Origin: Rariglobus sp.
GTDB lineage: Bacteria; Verrucomicrobiota; Verrucomicrobiia; Opitutales; Opitutaceae
Reading direction: 5' to 3'
Assembly (NCBI GenBank): GCA_029266495.1
Contig: JAQSWS010000018.1
Coordinates: 26,722-90,721 of the forward strand
DNA length: 64,000 nt
Shown: piece by piece, positions 7,249 to 17,008 of the stretch
How the letters are laid out: each line of letters starts with the position of its first letter
How positions within the stretch are numbered: the stretch's first letter is position 1
The notes under the pieces: generated by a model
Told to the model about the DNA's origin: nothing
Database searches by the model: none
What the model saw: the letters and a program-made list of their open reading frames with translations, nothing else
Made by a program: the position numbers and the translations under genes

Positions 7249-9828
7249 GTGGGCTCCCCTATGGCTTATCAGGTAACGATGGAACGGAATCAGAAACCCC
7301 GCAGCGGCCTTGCGCTCGGCGGTCTGGGCTGCGGTTGGTTCGAGCTGAGGCAGGACGGGCAGTTCTACAACTGGAACATCTTTAACAACCGTCCGGTCGC
7401 GCGGGGGACGCCGTTTGAGGGGAATACAAGGTCCGCGTTGTTTTTTCTGGTGCGTTATCAGGCTCAGGGCGCCGAGCCGCGGATTTGCCTTCTGCAGATC
7501 GAGGACAGCCACGGCGTGGCCGGACTGGAGGGACACGAGTTCCAGTATATTTTCCCGTGGATCGCGGGGGTCGACCGCATCGATTATTCGGCGTCGTTCC
7601 CGTTTTCGACGCTGCGTTACTCGGCGCGCGATCTGCCGCTGGAGGTCGTGATGACGGCGTGGTCGCCGTTCATCCCGCGCAACGAAAAAGATTCGGCGCT
7701 GCCGGTCGCGTTTTTTGATTTCAAGATCCGGTCGGCGTGCGACGCGCCGGTCGATGTCTCCCTGCTGGCCTCGATGCGCAATTGGACGGGATATGATGTG
7801 CAGGCCAAGGCCTGGGCCAATCGTGTCGTCGAAGGCGCGGGTTTCCGGGCGTTCGAGATGTCGTGCACCGGCATGGACACGACGCGCGAATCATTCGGAA
7901 GCATGGGCATCGCTTCGCTGAGCGCGGATTCGCACGCTTACTGCGGCTGGGGGCATCCACATCCGTATTACGAGCGACTGCTGCGCGAGCGCGGTATTCC
8001 CGAGGTGGACGACACGGCGGCACGCAACGCGACGGAGCCAGGACTGGGCCTGTGGGCCAAACACCCGTGCTTTTCCACGATCGGTCGCGCCGTGCGTTTG
8101 GAAAAAGCGGGCGACACGCTGGAGCACACCTTTGTCGCGGCATGGGATTTCCCCAATCGTCACGGTCGGCTGCTGGCTGAGCCGGGCTTCGGTCCGGCGG
8201 GTTATCTCGAAGCGGGAAGCGCAGGCGCTGCTGGAAACGGCGTGGGCAAGGCGCACAACGAGGGACACTACTACAGCAATTTTTTCTCGTCGGCCGCGGA
8301 TGTGGCGGCCTACGCGGTCGCGCATGCCGCGCGCTTGCGCGAAGAGACAAGGCGGTTTCACGACGCCTACTTTGATTCGTCACTGCCCGGCAGTGTGCTC
8401 GATCAGATCAACTCGCACCTGAACACGTTCCGCACGAGCAGCTGGTTCACGCGGGCGGGGGACTTCGGGATCGTCGAGGGGCTGAGCCCGGTGAAATCGT
8501 TCGCGGGCCTGTCCACGATTGATGTGGCGATGTATGGCGGAATCTCGACTGCGGCGCTTTTCCCCGAATTGGAGAAGGCGGTCATTCGTTCGCATCAACG
8601 TTTTCAAAACGAAAACGGTTCGGTGGTTCACTCGATCAGCCACAACTACCAGGAGAAGAATCCGCGCGAGGCGTCCGGCTCGCGTCTCGATATGCCGGCG
8701 CAATACGCCTACCAGGCGTTGCGAGCCGGATTGTGGCAGGCCGACCGTGCGTTTCTTGCGGAGGTGTGGCCTTCGGTGAAGCGCGCGCTCGAGTATGGAT
8801 TGCGAGAACGCGATCACGACGGCGACGGCTTGCCGGACATGGCGGGCATCATGTGTTCCTACGACAATTTTCCGATGCACGGTGTCGCGCCCTACGTGGC
8901 GACCCAGTGGCTCGCGGCGTATGCGGCGGCGGTTGAGACGGCCATGCTTCTCGGTGACGCGACGGCGGAAGCACGCTTTCGCGACGTGCTCCAGCACGGC
9001 ACGACGACGCTCGAGTCGAAGGCCTGGAACGGGTCCTATTACCGGCTCTACGCCAAGGGGACCGACATGGACGAAGGCTGCCTGAGCGACCAGATCATCG
9101 GGCAGTGGGCGGTGCGACTGCTGAACCTGCGTCCGTTTCTGAAAACGGAACGCGTGCAAGGCGCGCTGCGGTCAGTGCTGCGCATGAATTATTCGGCGGA
9201 CCAAGGATTGAGAAACTGCCAGTGGCCGGGTGACGCATTTTTGCATGACGTGCCGCCGGATTGCTGGGTCGATCAGGCCAACACCTGCTGGAGCGGCGTG
9301 GAGCTGGCGTTCGCGTCGCTGCTGATTTACGAGGGACTTGTAGAGGAGGGACTGGAGCTCGTGCGCAATGTGGACGATCGCCACCGGCGCTGGGGCATCT
9401 ATTGGGATCACCAGGAATTTGGAGGACACTATTTCCGCCCAATGTCGGCATGGGGAGTGATCCATGCCTCCTTGGGTTTCAGCGCGGTGGACGGCGTGGT
9501 GACATTCGATCCCAAGGTCACGGAGGAGAACGGGGGCTGCCGGCTCTTCTTCGTCACGGCGGATGGCTATGGGCGCTTCGAGCGCGACGCCGAGGGCATC
9601 GCCGTGTGCGTATTATCCGGTCGCCTCCGACTGCGGTGCTTGCGCATTCGCATCATGTGTTCGCGGGCGTGGGTGCTTACGTTCGACGGCCGTTCGCTGC
9701 ACCTCCGTGGCGAGGACGGTTTTCTCACGGCGGATTTTCCGGACTGGTTGGAAACGCCCGCCGGCGAGTCCGTGGTGCTGGTGCCCCAGCCTGATTCTGT
9801 TCCCGACTCTCAATTTCAAACCGTATGA
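7249..9828 (+). CDS. GH116-family glycoside hydrolase (beta-glucosidase/glucosylceramidase-like)
   Basis: 859 aa, no signal peptide, so probably cytoplasmic. The N-terminal beta-sandwich half carries the GH116/GBA2 pattern (SGLALGGLGCGWFELRQDG, LPVAFFDFKIRSACDAPVDV). The C-terminal (alpha/alpha)6 barrel carries DHDGDGLPDMAGIMCSYDNF and DQIIGQWAVRL, close to the family's catalytic regions. Known GH116 enzymes are retaining beta-glucosidases or beta-xylosidases, which fits removal of glucose or xylose from imported xyloglucan oligosaccharides. ATGs at 7249 and 7261 are both possible. First gene of an operon; its stop overlaps the next start by 4 bp (ATGA). Confidence 0.85.
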   Translation: MGSPMAYQVTMERNQKPRSGLALGGLGCGWFELRQDGQFYNWNIFNNRPVARGTPFEGNTRSALFFLVRYQAQGAEPRICLLQIEDSHGVAGLEGHEFQYIFPWIAGVDRIDYSASFPFSTLRYSARDLPLEVVMTAWSPFIPRNEKDSALPVAFFDFKIRSACDAPVDVSLLASMRNWTGYDVQAKAWANRVVEGAGFRAFEMSCTGMDTTRESFGSMGIASLSADSHAYCGWGHPHPYYERLLRERGIPEVDDTAARNATEPGLGLWAKHPCFSTIGRAVRLEKAGDTLEHTFVAAWDFPNRHGRLLAEPGFGPAGYLEAGSAGAAGNGVGKAHNEGHYYSNFFSSAADVAAYAVAHAARLREETRRFHDAYFDSSLPGSVLDQINSHLNTFRTSSWFTRAGDFGIVEGLSPVKSFAGLSTIDVAMYGGISTAALFPELEKAVIRSHQRFQNENGSVVHSISHNYQEKNPREASGSRLDMPAQYAYQALRAGLWQADRAFLAEVWPSVKRALEYGLRERDHDGDGLPDMAGIMCSYDNFPMHGVAPYVATQWLAAYAAAVETAMLLGDATAEARFRDVLQHGTTTLESKAWNGSYYRLYAKGTDMDEGCLSDQIIGQWAVRLLNLRPFLKTERVQGALRSVLRMNYSADQGLRNCQWPGDAFLHDVPPDCWVDQANTCWSGVELAFASLLIYEGLVEEGLELVRNVDDRHRRWGIYWDHQEFGGHYFRPMSAWGVIHASLGFSAVDGVVTFDPKVTEENGGCRLFFVTADGYGRFERDAEGIAVCVLSGRLRLRCLRIRIMCSRAWVLTFDGRSLHLRGEDGFLTADFPDWLETPAGESVVLVPQPDSVPDSQFQTV

Positions 9829-11126
9829 CCGTTCATCCCCACCGCTATCCCGCGACGCTACCGCGTTCAGTCTCTTTCCAAGTCGTGGCCGAAGGCCAGT
9901 CCTTGGACGTGTTGCATCACGCCGCAGCCGACTATGTCTCTTTCGAATGTGACGGCCCTGTGCGTGTCGAGATCACGCTGCCGTCCGCTCCCGGCAAGGT
10001 GGCGATTCGTCCGTCGAGCCTCGGCATTCGTCCGGAGATCGAGGGCACGAGCCTGGCTTTCACCGTGTCCGGACCACGTTACCTGCAGGTCGAGATCGCG
10101 GGACATCCATTGCTTTATGTTTACGCGTTACCGCCGGAGCCAACCGCTCCCGTCGGTCCCCACGTGAAACGATTCGAGGGCGGTAAAATCCACGATGTCG
10201 GCATGCTCACGCTCGCTTCGGGCGAGGTATGCTGGATCGACGCGGGCGCGGTGGTGCGGGGCAGCATTCGCGCCGCAGACGCGACGAATGTGCGGGTCGG
10301 CGGCTACGGCGTGATCGACGGCGGAATCTGGCCCGAGCGCGGTGAGAAGCGGCGCAAGGCGATCGTGTTCGAATCCTGCAAGGACTGCCGGGTGGAGAAT
10401 ATCCTGATGCTCGGGCCGAGCAGTTGGATGGTTGTATTCGGTGGTTGCGACGGAGCGGTTGTAAGCGGCGTGCGCCAGATCGCCGACAACATGAGTTCCG
10501 ACGGAATAGACATCGTTGGATCGCGCAATGTGCGCGTCACCGGCTGCATGTTGCACAACGGCGACGACAACATCGCCATCAAGGCGCTCGATGACAACCC
10601 CGGTCAAAACCAAGAGCGCTGGCACGGCAATGTGGAGAACGTCGTGGTTTCGGGCTGCGCTTTTTATAACATCCACGGCGGCTCATCGATGGAGGTCGGC
10701 TACGAGACCCGCACTGATCATATCCGCAATATTCGTTTTGAGGACATCGACGTTCTTGCCGTGCACAATTTCGGCTCCGTCTTCGGCATTCACACGGGCG
10801 ATCGCGCCCTCGTGGAAAACATCACGTGGGAAAATATCCGCGTTGAGCATCACTACGATAAACTCATTGATTTTCGCGTGCTGTGGTCGCGCTGGAATCG
10901 CGACGCCGAGCGCGGCACGGTCCGCAACGTCACGCTGCGCAACATCCGCGCGGTGCAGATTCCGCCGAACGTCGGCTACACGCTTAGTGTGATCGCCGGC
11001 TACGATGCTGATCATCCGATTTCCGGGGTGACGTTTGAAGACTTCGAGCTCGGCGGCCGTCGCGTCGCGAACGCCGACCAGCTCGATCTCGTCACGCGCC
11101 ACGCGCACGACCTTGTTTTCCGCTGA
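9825..11126 (+). CDS. GH28-like right-handed beta-helix glycosidase
   Basis: 433 aa, no signal peptide. An N-terminal beta-rich domain (to about residue 115) precedes a parallel beta-helix with polygalacturonase-like blocks: SSDGIDIVGSRNVRVTG (compare NTDGID), HNGDDNIAIK (compare GDDCIAI) and HGGSSMEVGYE where GH28 has GHG. The paired Asp residues of the inverting mechanism are present; the His block is replaced, so substrate specificity may differ from pectin. It is translationally coupled to GH116 (ATGA overlap). A GH49-type dextranase is a less likely alternative. Confidence 0.75.
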   Translation: MTVHPHRYPATLPRSVSFQVVAEGQSLDVLHHAAADYVSFECDGPVRVEITLPSAPGKVAIRPSSLGIRPEIEGTSLAFTVSGPRYLQVEIAGHPLLYVYALPPEPTAPVGPHVKRFEGGKIHDVGMLTLASGEVCWIDAGAVVRGSIRAADATNVRVGGYGVIDGGIWPERGEKRRKAIVFESCKDCRVENILMLGPSSWMVVFGGCDGAVVSGVRQIADNMSSDGIDIVGSRNVRVTGCMLHNGDDNIAIKALDDNPGQNQERWHGNVENVVVSGCAFYNIHGGSSMEVGYETRTDHIRNIRFEDIDVLAVHNFGSVFGIHTGDRALVENITWENIRVEHHYDKLIDFRVLWSRWNRDAERGTVRNVTLRNIRAVQIPPNVGYTLSVIAGYDADHPISGVTFEDFELGGRRVANADQLDLVTRHAHDLVFR

Positions 11127-11168
11127 CCTTGCTTTCTGTCAGACACCCAAACCCCAACCCCAAAAAAA

Positions 11169-13910
11169 ATGAACCTGCGTTCCTACCCCCGGGCGTGCGT
11201 TGCGCTCCTCTGCGCCACGCTGCTCGCCTCCCCCCTGATTCAACCTCCCGTCAATGCTGCCGATCTCAGCGGTAGCTACACCTGGAAGCCCGTCCGCCTC
11301 GGCGCGGGCGGGTTTGTCACCGGAATGGTGATACATCCGCTCAACCCAAGCGTGCGCTACTGCCGCACCGACGTGGGCAACGCCTACCGCTGGGACACCA
11401 CCGTCAACGAGTGGGTGCCCATGATCGTGCGCAACGGCGCGACCGGGATTCCCGCTTCGGTGGCCGTCGCGCCGGCTGAATTCGGCGTCGAGTCCATCGC
11501 GGTCGATCCGGAGAACACCAGCGTCATCCTGATGTCGTTCCCGGCCCGCTATAATTCCACCGGGAATCTGATCGGGTCGGTGTTTCGCAGCGACGACGGC
11601 GGTCGGAACTTCGTAAAGGGGGATCTCAACGTGAAGATGATTCCCAACGATCTCAGCTGGCGCAGCCGCGGGGAACGCATGGGCATCGATCCCAACAACA
11701 GCCAGGTTGTTTACTATGGCAGTATTCAGAATGGCCTGTGGAAGAGCGTAAACGGCGGCCTCAACTGGAGCCAGCTCACCGCGGGCGGCGCACCCGCGCT
11801 CACCGCAAACGTCGCCGGAATCCGCTTCGATCGCGTGAGCGCCACCGACACCACCGTTTATGCGGTGGTCGCCGACACCGGCGTGCTCAAATCCACGGAC
11901 GGCGGCGCCACCTGGACCGATATCAGCGCCGGCTCCGCGCTCGCAAATTCTCCCAGCTACAGCCTCGTCGATTCGGAGGGGAATCTTTACGTCACCAAAC
12001 GCGGCACCAACACGATCTGCAAGATGACGCGCGCCGGCGTCTGGTCCACGCTCACGCCCACCTTCGGCTCCTCGGGCAACACGGCCAACAACCTTGCCGT
12101 GGACCCGTTCAATCCGCAGCGGCTGTTCGCAGTGGGCAACGGCAGTTGCGTCTCGCGCTCGCTCAATGGCGGCGCGACTTGGACTTCGCTCGGCAACTTC
12201 CTCAAGTTTGCCAACACCCTTGGCTGGCTCCCGCAGGTGACCAACGGCACTCCCAATGCCTGGCGTTCCAACGGCGGCATCCAGTTCGATTCCTCCGGCC
12301 GGCTCTGGCTGCCTCAAGGCAACGAAGGCGTGCTCAACGTCGTGCCCAGCGCCACGAACACCGAGACCAACACGAATCCGCTTCTGTGGAAAATCGAGAG
12401 CAAGGGCATTGAGGAATTCGTCGGCCGCGACGTGGTCATCCCGCCGGGGAATGGCGACCAGCCCATCGTGGCCATGGAGGACGGCACCGGCTTCCTGATC
12501 GAAAACCCCGACACCTTCGTCTCGCTCCAGGCGCATCTCGCCGACCAGCACATCAACGCCGGAACCAGCATTTCCGTCTGCCCCAATGATCCCAACTTCA
12601 TCGTGATCGCCTGCGCCGACGTCTACAACACCGGCTCGCGCCTGGACTACTCCGGCTACTCCACCGATGGCGGCCTCACCTGGACCAAGTTCGCCGCCCG
12701 CGCCGGGACCCCGTCCGCGAAGGCGGGCATCATCGCCGTCAGCCGTCGCAACGGCTGGACCGCGGGCGCGGACCATCTCGTCTGGTATTCCACCGGCAAC
12801 CGCGCGCCCTTCTGGTCGCACGACGGCGGCCAGACTTGGACGCTTGGCGTGGGCTTCACCGCCAACCTGACCTCCGGTGTCTTCACGGATGCCACCGTTG
12901 GTTTTGCGGATCCCTCTCTCAAGCAGCACACGCTCGTCGCCGACCAGTCCGTGCCCGACAAGTTCACCCTCTACACTTCCTGGGGCGGAGCCAGCCGGCT
13001 CTACCAGAGCACCGACGGCGGTGTGAACTGGACTGCGGTGAGCGGCCACGGCCTTCCCAGCAAGGCGGGTAACGCGACCCTCCTGTCTAATCCCCACGTC
13101 GCGGGCGACTACTGGTTCGTGTTTGGTAAGGATCCCACCACCACCTCTGGCGTCTGGCGCTCCACCAGTGGCGGCACCGTCTACACCAAGCTCGCGAACG
13201 TCGACCGCGCCAACACCATCGCCATCGGCAAGGGCGCGGGGACTCCGGGTGCGGCCTTGTATTCAGTTTATATATACGGGCGGCTCACCTCCACGAGCGA
13301 GTGGGGCGTGTTTCGCAGCATCGACGAGGGACTCACGTGGGATCGCCTGAGCTATTTCCCCGCCGGCCTCGTCGACATGCCCACCAGCATGGCCGCCAGC
13401 CAGGACACGTTCGGCCTGGTTTACATCAGCTACAGGGGCAACTCCTACGTCTATGGCCGGCCCGGCGCGCCGATCACCGTGGCCAACGCCGGCTTTGAAG
13501 CCGCGACGAATTGGAGCGTCTGGTTTGACTCCACGAAGAGCCCGAATCCCTACACGCGCGTGCAGGATGACGCCGCTCCCGGCGGAGCGTGGCGCGGCAA
13601 TATCGGCGGCTACACGAGTTATAACACCACGGTCTACCAGACTGTCACGGGCCTCACGAACGGCAACTATACGCTCCGGGGCCTGTTCAAGTCCGGCGGC
13701 GGGCACGCCTCGATCCGTTTCATCGCGAGCAACTACAATTCCGCCGGCAATAACAAATGGACCGCTATTCCCCCCTCCAGCTCCACCTACGTGCAGGTGA
13801 CGATTCCGAACATCCCTGTGAGCAACGGCAAGGTGACGATCAATGCTTACGCAGTCTCCAACACCGGAGGATGGGTTCACTTCGACCAGATCGAGCTCTC
13901 CAAGGACTGA
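11169..13910 (+). CDS. Secreted GH74 xyloglucanase with C-terminal carbohydrate-binding module
   Basis: 913 aa. The signal peptide ends near NAADLSG. The GH74 core begins YTWKPVRLGAGGFVTGMVIHP and contains RTDVGNAYRWD, which holds the N-terminal catalytic Asp region. Many Asp-box/BNR repeats of the two seven-bladed propellers follow (SDDGGRNF, STDGGATW, STDGGLTW, SHDGGQTW, STDGGVNW). From about residue 775 a beta-sandwich domain (ANAGFEAATNWSVW to VHFDQIELS) looks like a CBM. GH74 enzymes are inverting endo-xyloglucanases or oligoxyloglucan-specific enzymes. The A-rich leader before the ATG has no Shine-Dalgarno, which is common in this group. Paralogous to the next gene, which lacks the CBM. 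Confidence 0.9.
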   Translation: MNLRSYPRACVALLCATLLASPLIQPPVNAADLSGSYTWKPVRLGAGGFVTGMVIHPLNPSVRYCRTDVGNAYRWDTTVNEWVPMIVRNGATGIPASVAVAPAEFGVESIAVDPENTSVILMSFPARYNSTGNLIGSVFRSDDGGRNFVKGDLNVKMIPNDLSWRSRGERMGIDPNNSQVVYYGSIQNGLWKSVNGGLNWSQLTAGGAPALTANVAGIRFDRVSATDTTVYAVVADTGVLKSTDGGATWTDISAGSALANSPSYSLVDSEGNLYVTKRGTNTICKMTRAGVWSTLTPTFGSSGNTANNLAVDPFNPQRLFAVGNGSCVSRSLNGGATWTSLGNFLKFANTLGWLPQVTNGTPNAWRSNGGIQFDSSGRLWLPQGNEGVLNVVPSATNTETNTNPLLWKIESKGIEEFVGRDVVIPPGNGDQPIVAMEDGTGFLIENPDTFVSLQAHLADQHINAGTSISVCPNDPNFIVIACADVYNTGSRLDYSGYSTDGGLTWTKFAARAGTPSAKAGIIAVSRRNGWTAGADHLVWYSTGNRAPFWSHDGGQTWTLGVGFTANLTSGVFTDATVGFADPSLKQHTLVADQSVPDKFTLYTSWGGASRLYQSTDGGVNWTAVSGHGLPSKAGNATLLSNPHVAGDYWFVFGKDPTTTSGVWRSTSGGTVYTKLANVDRANTIAIGKGAGTPGAALYSVYIYGRLTSTSEWGVFRSIDEGLTWDRLSYFPAGLVDMPTSMAASQDTFGLVYISYRGNSYVYGRPGAPITVANAGFEAATNWSVWFDSTKSPNPYTRVQDDAAPGGAWRGNIGGYTSYNTTVYQTVTGLTNGNYTLRGLFKSGGGHASIRFIASNYNSAGNNKWTAIPPSSSTYVQVTIPNIPVSNGKVTINAYAVSNTGGWVHFDQIELSKD

Positions 13911-13941
13911 TCGTTTAGCATAATCCGAATTCATACCCACG

Positions 13942-16239
13942 ATGACTGGTTCCCTCCGCCTCCTTCCACGTGCAGCGTTTTTATGCGCCGCACTCTTGGT
14001 CACGGTCCTGCAATCGCCCGCGTTGCGCGCGGCCGATTTATCCGGCGATTACCGCTGGCAGCCGGTCCGTCTGGGGGCGGGGGGATTTGTCACCGGTCTG
14101 GTGATACACCCGCTTGATCCCGACGTGCGTTATTGCCGCACCGATGTCGGCAACGCCTACCGCTGGGACGTCGCCGCGCGTGAATGGATGCCGCTGGTCG
14201 TGCGCGAGGGCTCGTCCGGCGTGCCGGCATCGGTCGCGTCCGCGCCGTCGAAAATCGGCGTCGAGTCCATCGCCGTCGACCCGCTGAACCCCAAGGTCGT
14301 GCTGATTTCGTTTCCGGCCAAATACAGCTCTTCCGACAAGAAATCCGTCACACCCATCGCCGGCTCGGTGTTTCGCAGCACCGACGGCGGCCGCAATTTC
14401 ACGCAGAGCAACCTGAATGTGAAGATGGTTCCCAACGGCAACTGGCGCCACAAGGGCGAGTGCATGGGCATTGATCCCGTCAACCCGAGCATCGTCTATT
14501 ACGGCTCGCGCGAAAACGGCCTGTGGCGCAGCGCCGACGGCGGACTCAAGTGGACGCAGGTTGCCACCAAGGGCGCACCCGCCGTGAACGCCAACGTCAT
14601 CGGCATTCGCTTCGACCGCACGAGCCGCACAACCGTGACCACCTATGCGATCGTCGCCGGAGGCTCCGTGCTGCGTTCCGTCGATTCCGGCGCGACGTGG
14701 GCCGAGGTGGGCGCGAAGTCCGGTCTTGAGGGCAAGCTCGGCAACAGTTTCGTCGATCAGCTCGGTAATCTCTACGTTGTCAAAAACGGGACGCGCACGA
14801 TGTGGAAAATGACCCGCGAGGGCGCGTGGTCCGAGTTGACTCCAGACTTTGGTTCCTCGGGCAACAACGCCAACGGCGTCGCGGTCGATCCCGCGAATCC
14901 CTCGCGTCTGTTCGCGATCGGCAGCGGCGGCAGCATCTCGCGTTCGCTCGACGGCGGCTCGACCTGGGTGCGCCTTGGCAATCGTTTCTCATTCAGCAAC
15001 ACGTTCGCCTGGCTGCCCCAGCTGATCAAAGGAAGTCCAGATGGCTGGCGTTCCAATGGCGGCATCCTCTTCGATCAAAAAGGCCGTCTCTGGGTGCCGC
15101 AGGGCAACGAAGGCGTGCTCACCGTCGTGCCGAGCGCGGATGACTCCGAGACCGCGGCCAAGCCGCTGCGCTGGCAGATCGACAGCAAGGGTATCGAGGA
15201 GTTCGTCACGCATGACATTATCATTCCTCCGGGCAGTGGCGACCAGATGGTCGGCGCGGTCGAGGACGGCACGGCCTTCCTCATTAAAAATCCCGACACC
15301 TTCGACGTGGTGCAGGCCAATCTTCAGCCGCAGCTCATCTCCAACGGCACCGGCCTCGCCTTCTGTCCCAACGCGAGCAACTACCTGGCGGTCGCGACCG
15401 CCGACGTCCATCACACCGGCTCGGGCAAAGATTACTCGGGCTACTCGACCAATGGCGGTCAGACTTGGACGCAGTTTGCTTCGCAGCCTCCGGGAGCGAA
15501 AGCCGGCAGCATCGCCATCAGCCGCCGCGACGGCTGGGGCGAGGGCGCCGACCATCTCGTGTGGTATCCGCTCGGCAACCGTCCGCCTTTCTGGTCGCAC
15601 GATGGTGGGAAAACGTGGACGCAGTCCGAAGGTTTCCCGCTCAAGTCCAACGGCACCTTCGATCAACAACTCAGCGGCTTCTGGAACGGCGCGCTCAAGC
15701 AGCGCGCGCTCATGGCCGCCCCACATGTCGCTGACCGCTTTTTCCTCTACACAATCTGGGGCGGGGCGAACCGCCTGTTCCGATCCGACGATGGCGGACG
15801 CAACTGGGTTCCCGTGCCCGACTCGGGTCTGCCCGCCGGCGGACATCATGCGCAACTCGCCGCGAATCCGTTCGTGAAAAACGACCACTGGTTTGCCGAC
15901 GGCTGGGAAAGCGGAGGTCCGAGCGGCCTGTGGCATTCGACCGACGGCGCGACCTACGTAAAGCTGCCTGGCATCGAGCGCGCGATCACGCTTGCCCTCG
16001 GCAAAGGCCCGGGCGCAACCGTCGCGGTTTATTTCTATGGCAAACTGACTGACGATCCCGAGTGGGGCGTGTTTCGCAGCGTTGACGGCGGCGCGACATG
16101 GGACCGCATCAGCCGTTATCCAGCCGGGCAGATCGACATCCCGACCAGCATGGCTGCGAGTCATGACACCTTCGGCCTCGTAGCGATCGGCTTGTCCGGA
16201 AACAGCTTCGTTTACGGCAAACCGCTCCGCAGCCGCTGA
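13942..16239 (+). CDS. Secreted GH74 xyloglucanase, second tandem copy without CBM
   Basis: 765 aa. The signal peptide (to ALRAADLSG) is followed by a GH74 double propeller that aligns end to end with the preceding protein (WQPVRLGAGGFVTGLVIHP, RTDVGNAYRWD, GECMGIDPVNPSIVYYGS, STDGATYVKL). It stops at FVYGKP, the point where the upstream paralogue begins its CBM. The pair is a tandem duplication that has diverged considerably, which suggests two cleavage modes (for example endo versus chain-end) on the same polymer; this is inference. Only one base separates its stop from the next start. Confidence 0.9.
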   Translation: MTGSLRLLPRAAFLCAALLVTVLQSPALRAADLSGDYRWQPVRLGAGGFVTGLVIHPLDPDVRYCRTDVGNAYRWDVAAREWMPLVVREGSSGVPASVASAPSKIGVESIAVDPLNPKVVLISFPAKYSSSDKKSVTPIAGSVFRSTDGGRNFTQSNLNVKMVPNGNWRHKGECMGIDPVNPSIVYYGSRENGLWRSADGGLKWTQVATKGAPAVNANVIGIRFDRTSRTTVTTYAIVAGGSVLRSVDSGATWAEVGAKSGLEGKLGNSFVDQLGNLYVVKNGTRTMWKMTREGAWSELTPDFGSSGNNANGVAVDPANPSRLFAIGSGGSISRSLDGGSTWVRLGNRFSFSNTFAWLPQLIKGSPDGWRSNGGILFDQKGRLWVPQGNEGVLTVVPSADDSETAAKPLRWQIDSKGIEEFVTHDIIIPPGSGDQMVGAVEDGTAFLIKNPDTFDVVQANLQPQLISNGTGLAFCPNASNYLAVATADVHHTGSGKDYSGYSTNGGQTWTQFASQPPGAKAGSIAISRRDGWGEGADHLVWYPLGNRPPFWSHDGGKTWTQSEGFPLKSNGTFDQQLSGFWNGALKQRALMAAPHVADRFFLYTIWGGANRLFRSDDGGRNWVPVPDSGLPAGGHHAQLAANPFVKNDHWFADGWESGGPSGLWHSTDGATYVKLPGIERAITLALGKGPGATVAVYFYGKLTDDPEWGVFRSVDGGATWDRISRYPAGQIDIPTSMAASHDTFGLVAIGLSGNSFVYGKPLRSR

Positions 16240-16240
16240 G

Positions 16241-17008
16241 ATGTCGCGCTCTGTCCAGTTGCTCACGCGGGCCGATGACGCCGGACTGAACGCCGGCACC
16301 AACGAAGGCGTGCACCGCGCTGCCGCGCACGGCGTGGCTCGAAACCTGTCGGTGCTCGGTATCGGTCCGGCGCTGGCGGACGCCGCGCAACGCTTGTCCG
16401 GACTCGACGTCAGCTTTGGATTTCACGCCTGCCTCAACTCCGAATGGCTGGAGCCCTGTTGGGCGCCGCTGTCCGGCGATGCGCGATTGATGGATGCACG
16501 CGGCATGCTGCCGTCGGATTGGGCCGCGCTCCGGCTGCTCAATCCTCCGGGCCGCGCGGTGGAAGAGGAGTTGTCCGCGCAACTGCGACGGCTACGTGAG
16601 CATGGCTTCGCTCCCACTTACATGGACGAGCATATGTTATTTTCCTGCGCGTTGCCGGATCTCCGGCCGATGCTTGTCGAGTTCGCGCGACGCGAGGGAC
16701 TCGTTTATCGCATGGAACTCCCGTGTCTGCCTCCGCTCGCCGCGGATTCGGACGATGCGTTGAGCCGCTTTATGCGCAGGATTGCCGCCGCCGCTCCGGG
16801 CACGTGGTTGGAGATTGTTCATCCGGCGATCGATTCGGCCGACATGATCGCTGTCCGGAAAAAAGGCCAGCCGTCCGGAGTGGTCGCCGCCGGGCGGGCC
16901 GGAGACCTGCGTGTTTTCACCGATCCGCGGGTGATGGACGTCTGCACCGCCGGAAACATCCGCCTGCTCCGCTACGATGAATTGGCCGTCACGACCTGCA
17001 CTTTATGA
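16241..17008 (+). CDS. YdjC/ChbG-family carbohydrate deacetylase
   Basis: 255 aa, no signal peptide. The N-terminal metal-site block LLTRADDAGLNAGTNEGVHRAAAHG and the FGFHACLN motif (family: GlHl.L) are present, and YMDEHMLFSCALPDL supplies another conserved His region. Known members (ChbG, HpnK) remove acetyl groups from amino sugars in the cytoplasm. In this context it may deacetylate xyloglucan-derived or other oligosaccharides. Start 16241 follows the previous TGA by one base, and the end overlaps the next ATG by 4 bp, so it is inside the operon. Confidence 0.82.
   Translation: MSRSVQLLTRADDAGLNAGTNEGVHRAAAHGVARNLSVLGIGPALADAAQRLSGLDVSFGFHACLNSEWLEPCWAPLSGDARLMDARGMLPSDWAALRLLNPPGRAVEEELSAQLRRLREHGFAPTYMDEHMLFSCALPDLRPMLVEFARREGLVYRMELPCLPPLAADSDDALSRFMRRIAAAAPGTWLEIVHPAIDSADMIAVRKKGQPSGVVAAGRAGDLRVFTDPRVMDVCTAGNIRLLRYDELAVTTCTL

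Noticed and set aside
11139..13097. Long minus-strand open frame opposite the first GH74 gene
   Set aside because: Shadow of the repetitive GH74 coding strand; the product is Gly/Val/His-rich with no recognisable domain or signal.
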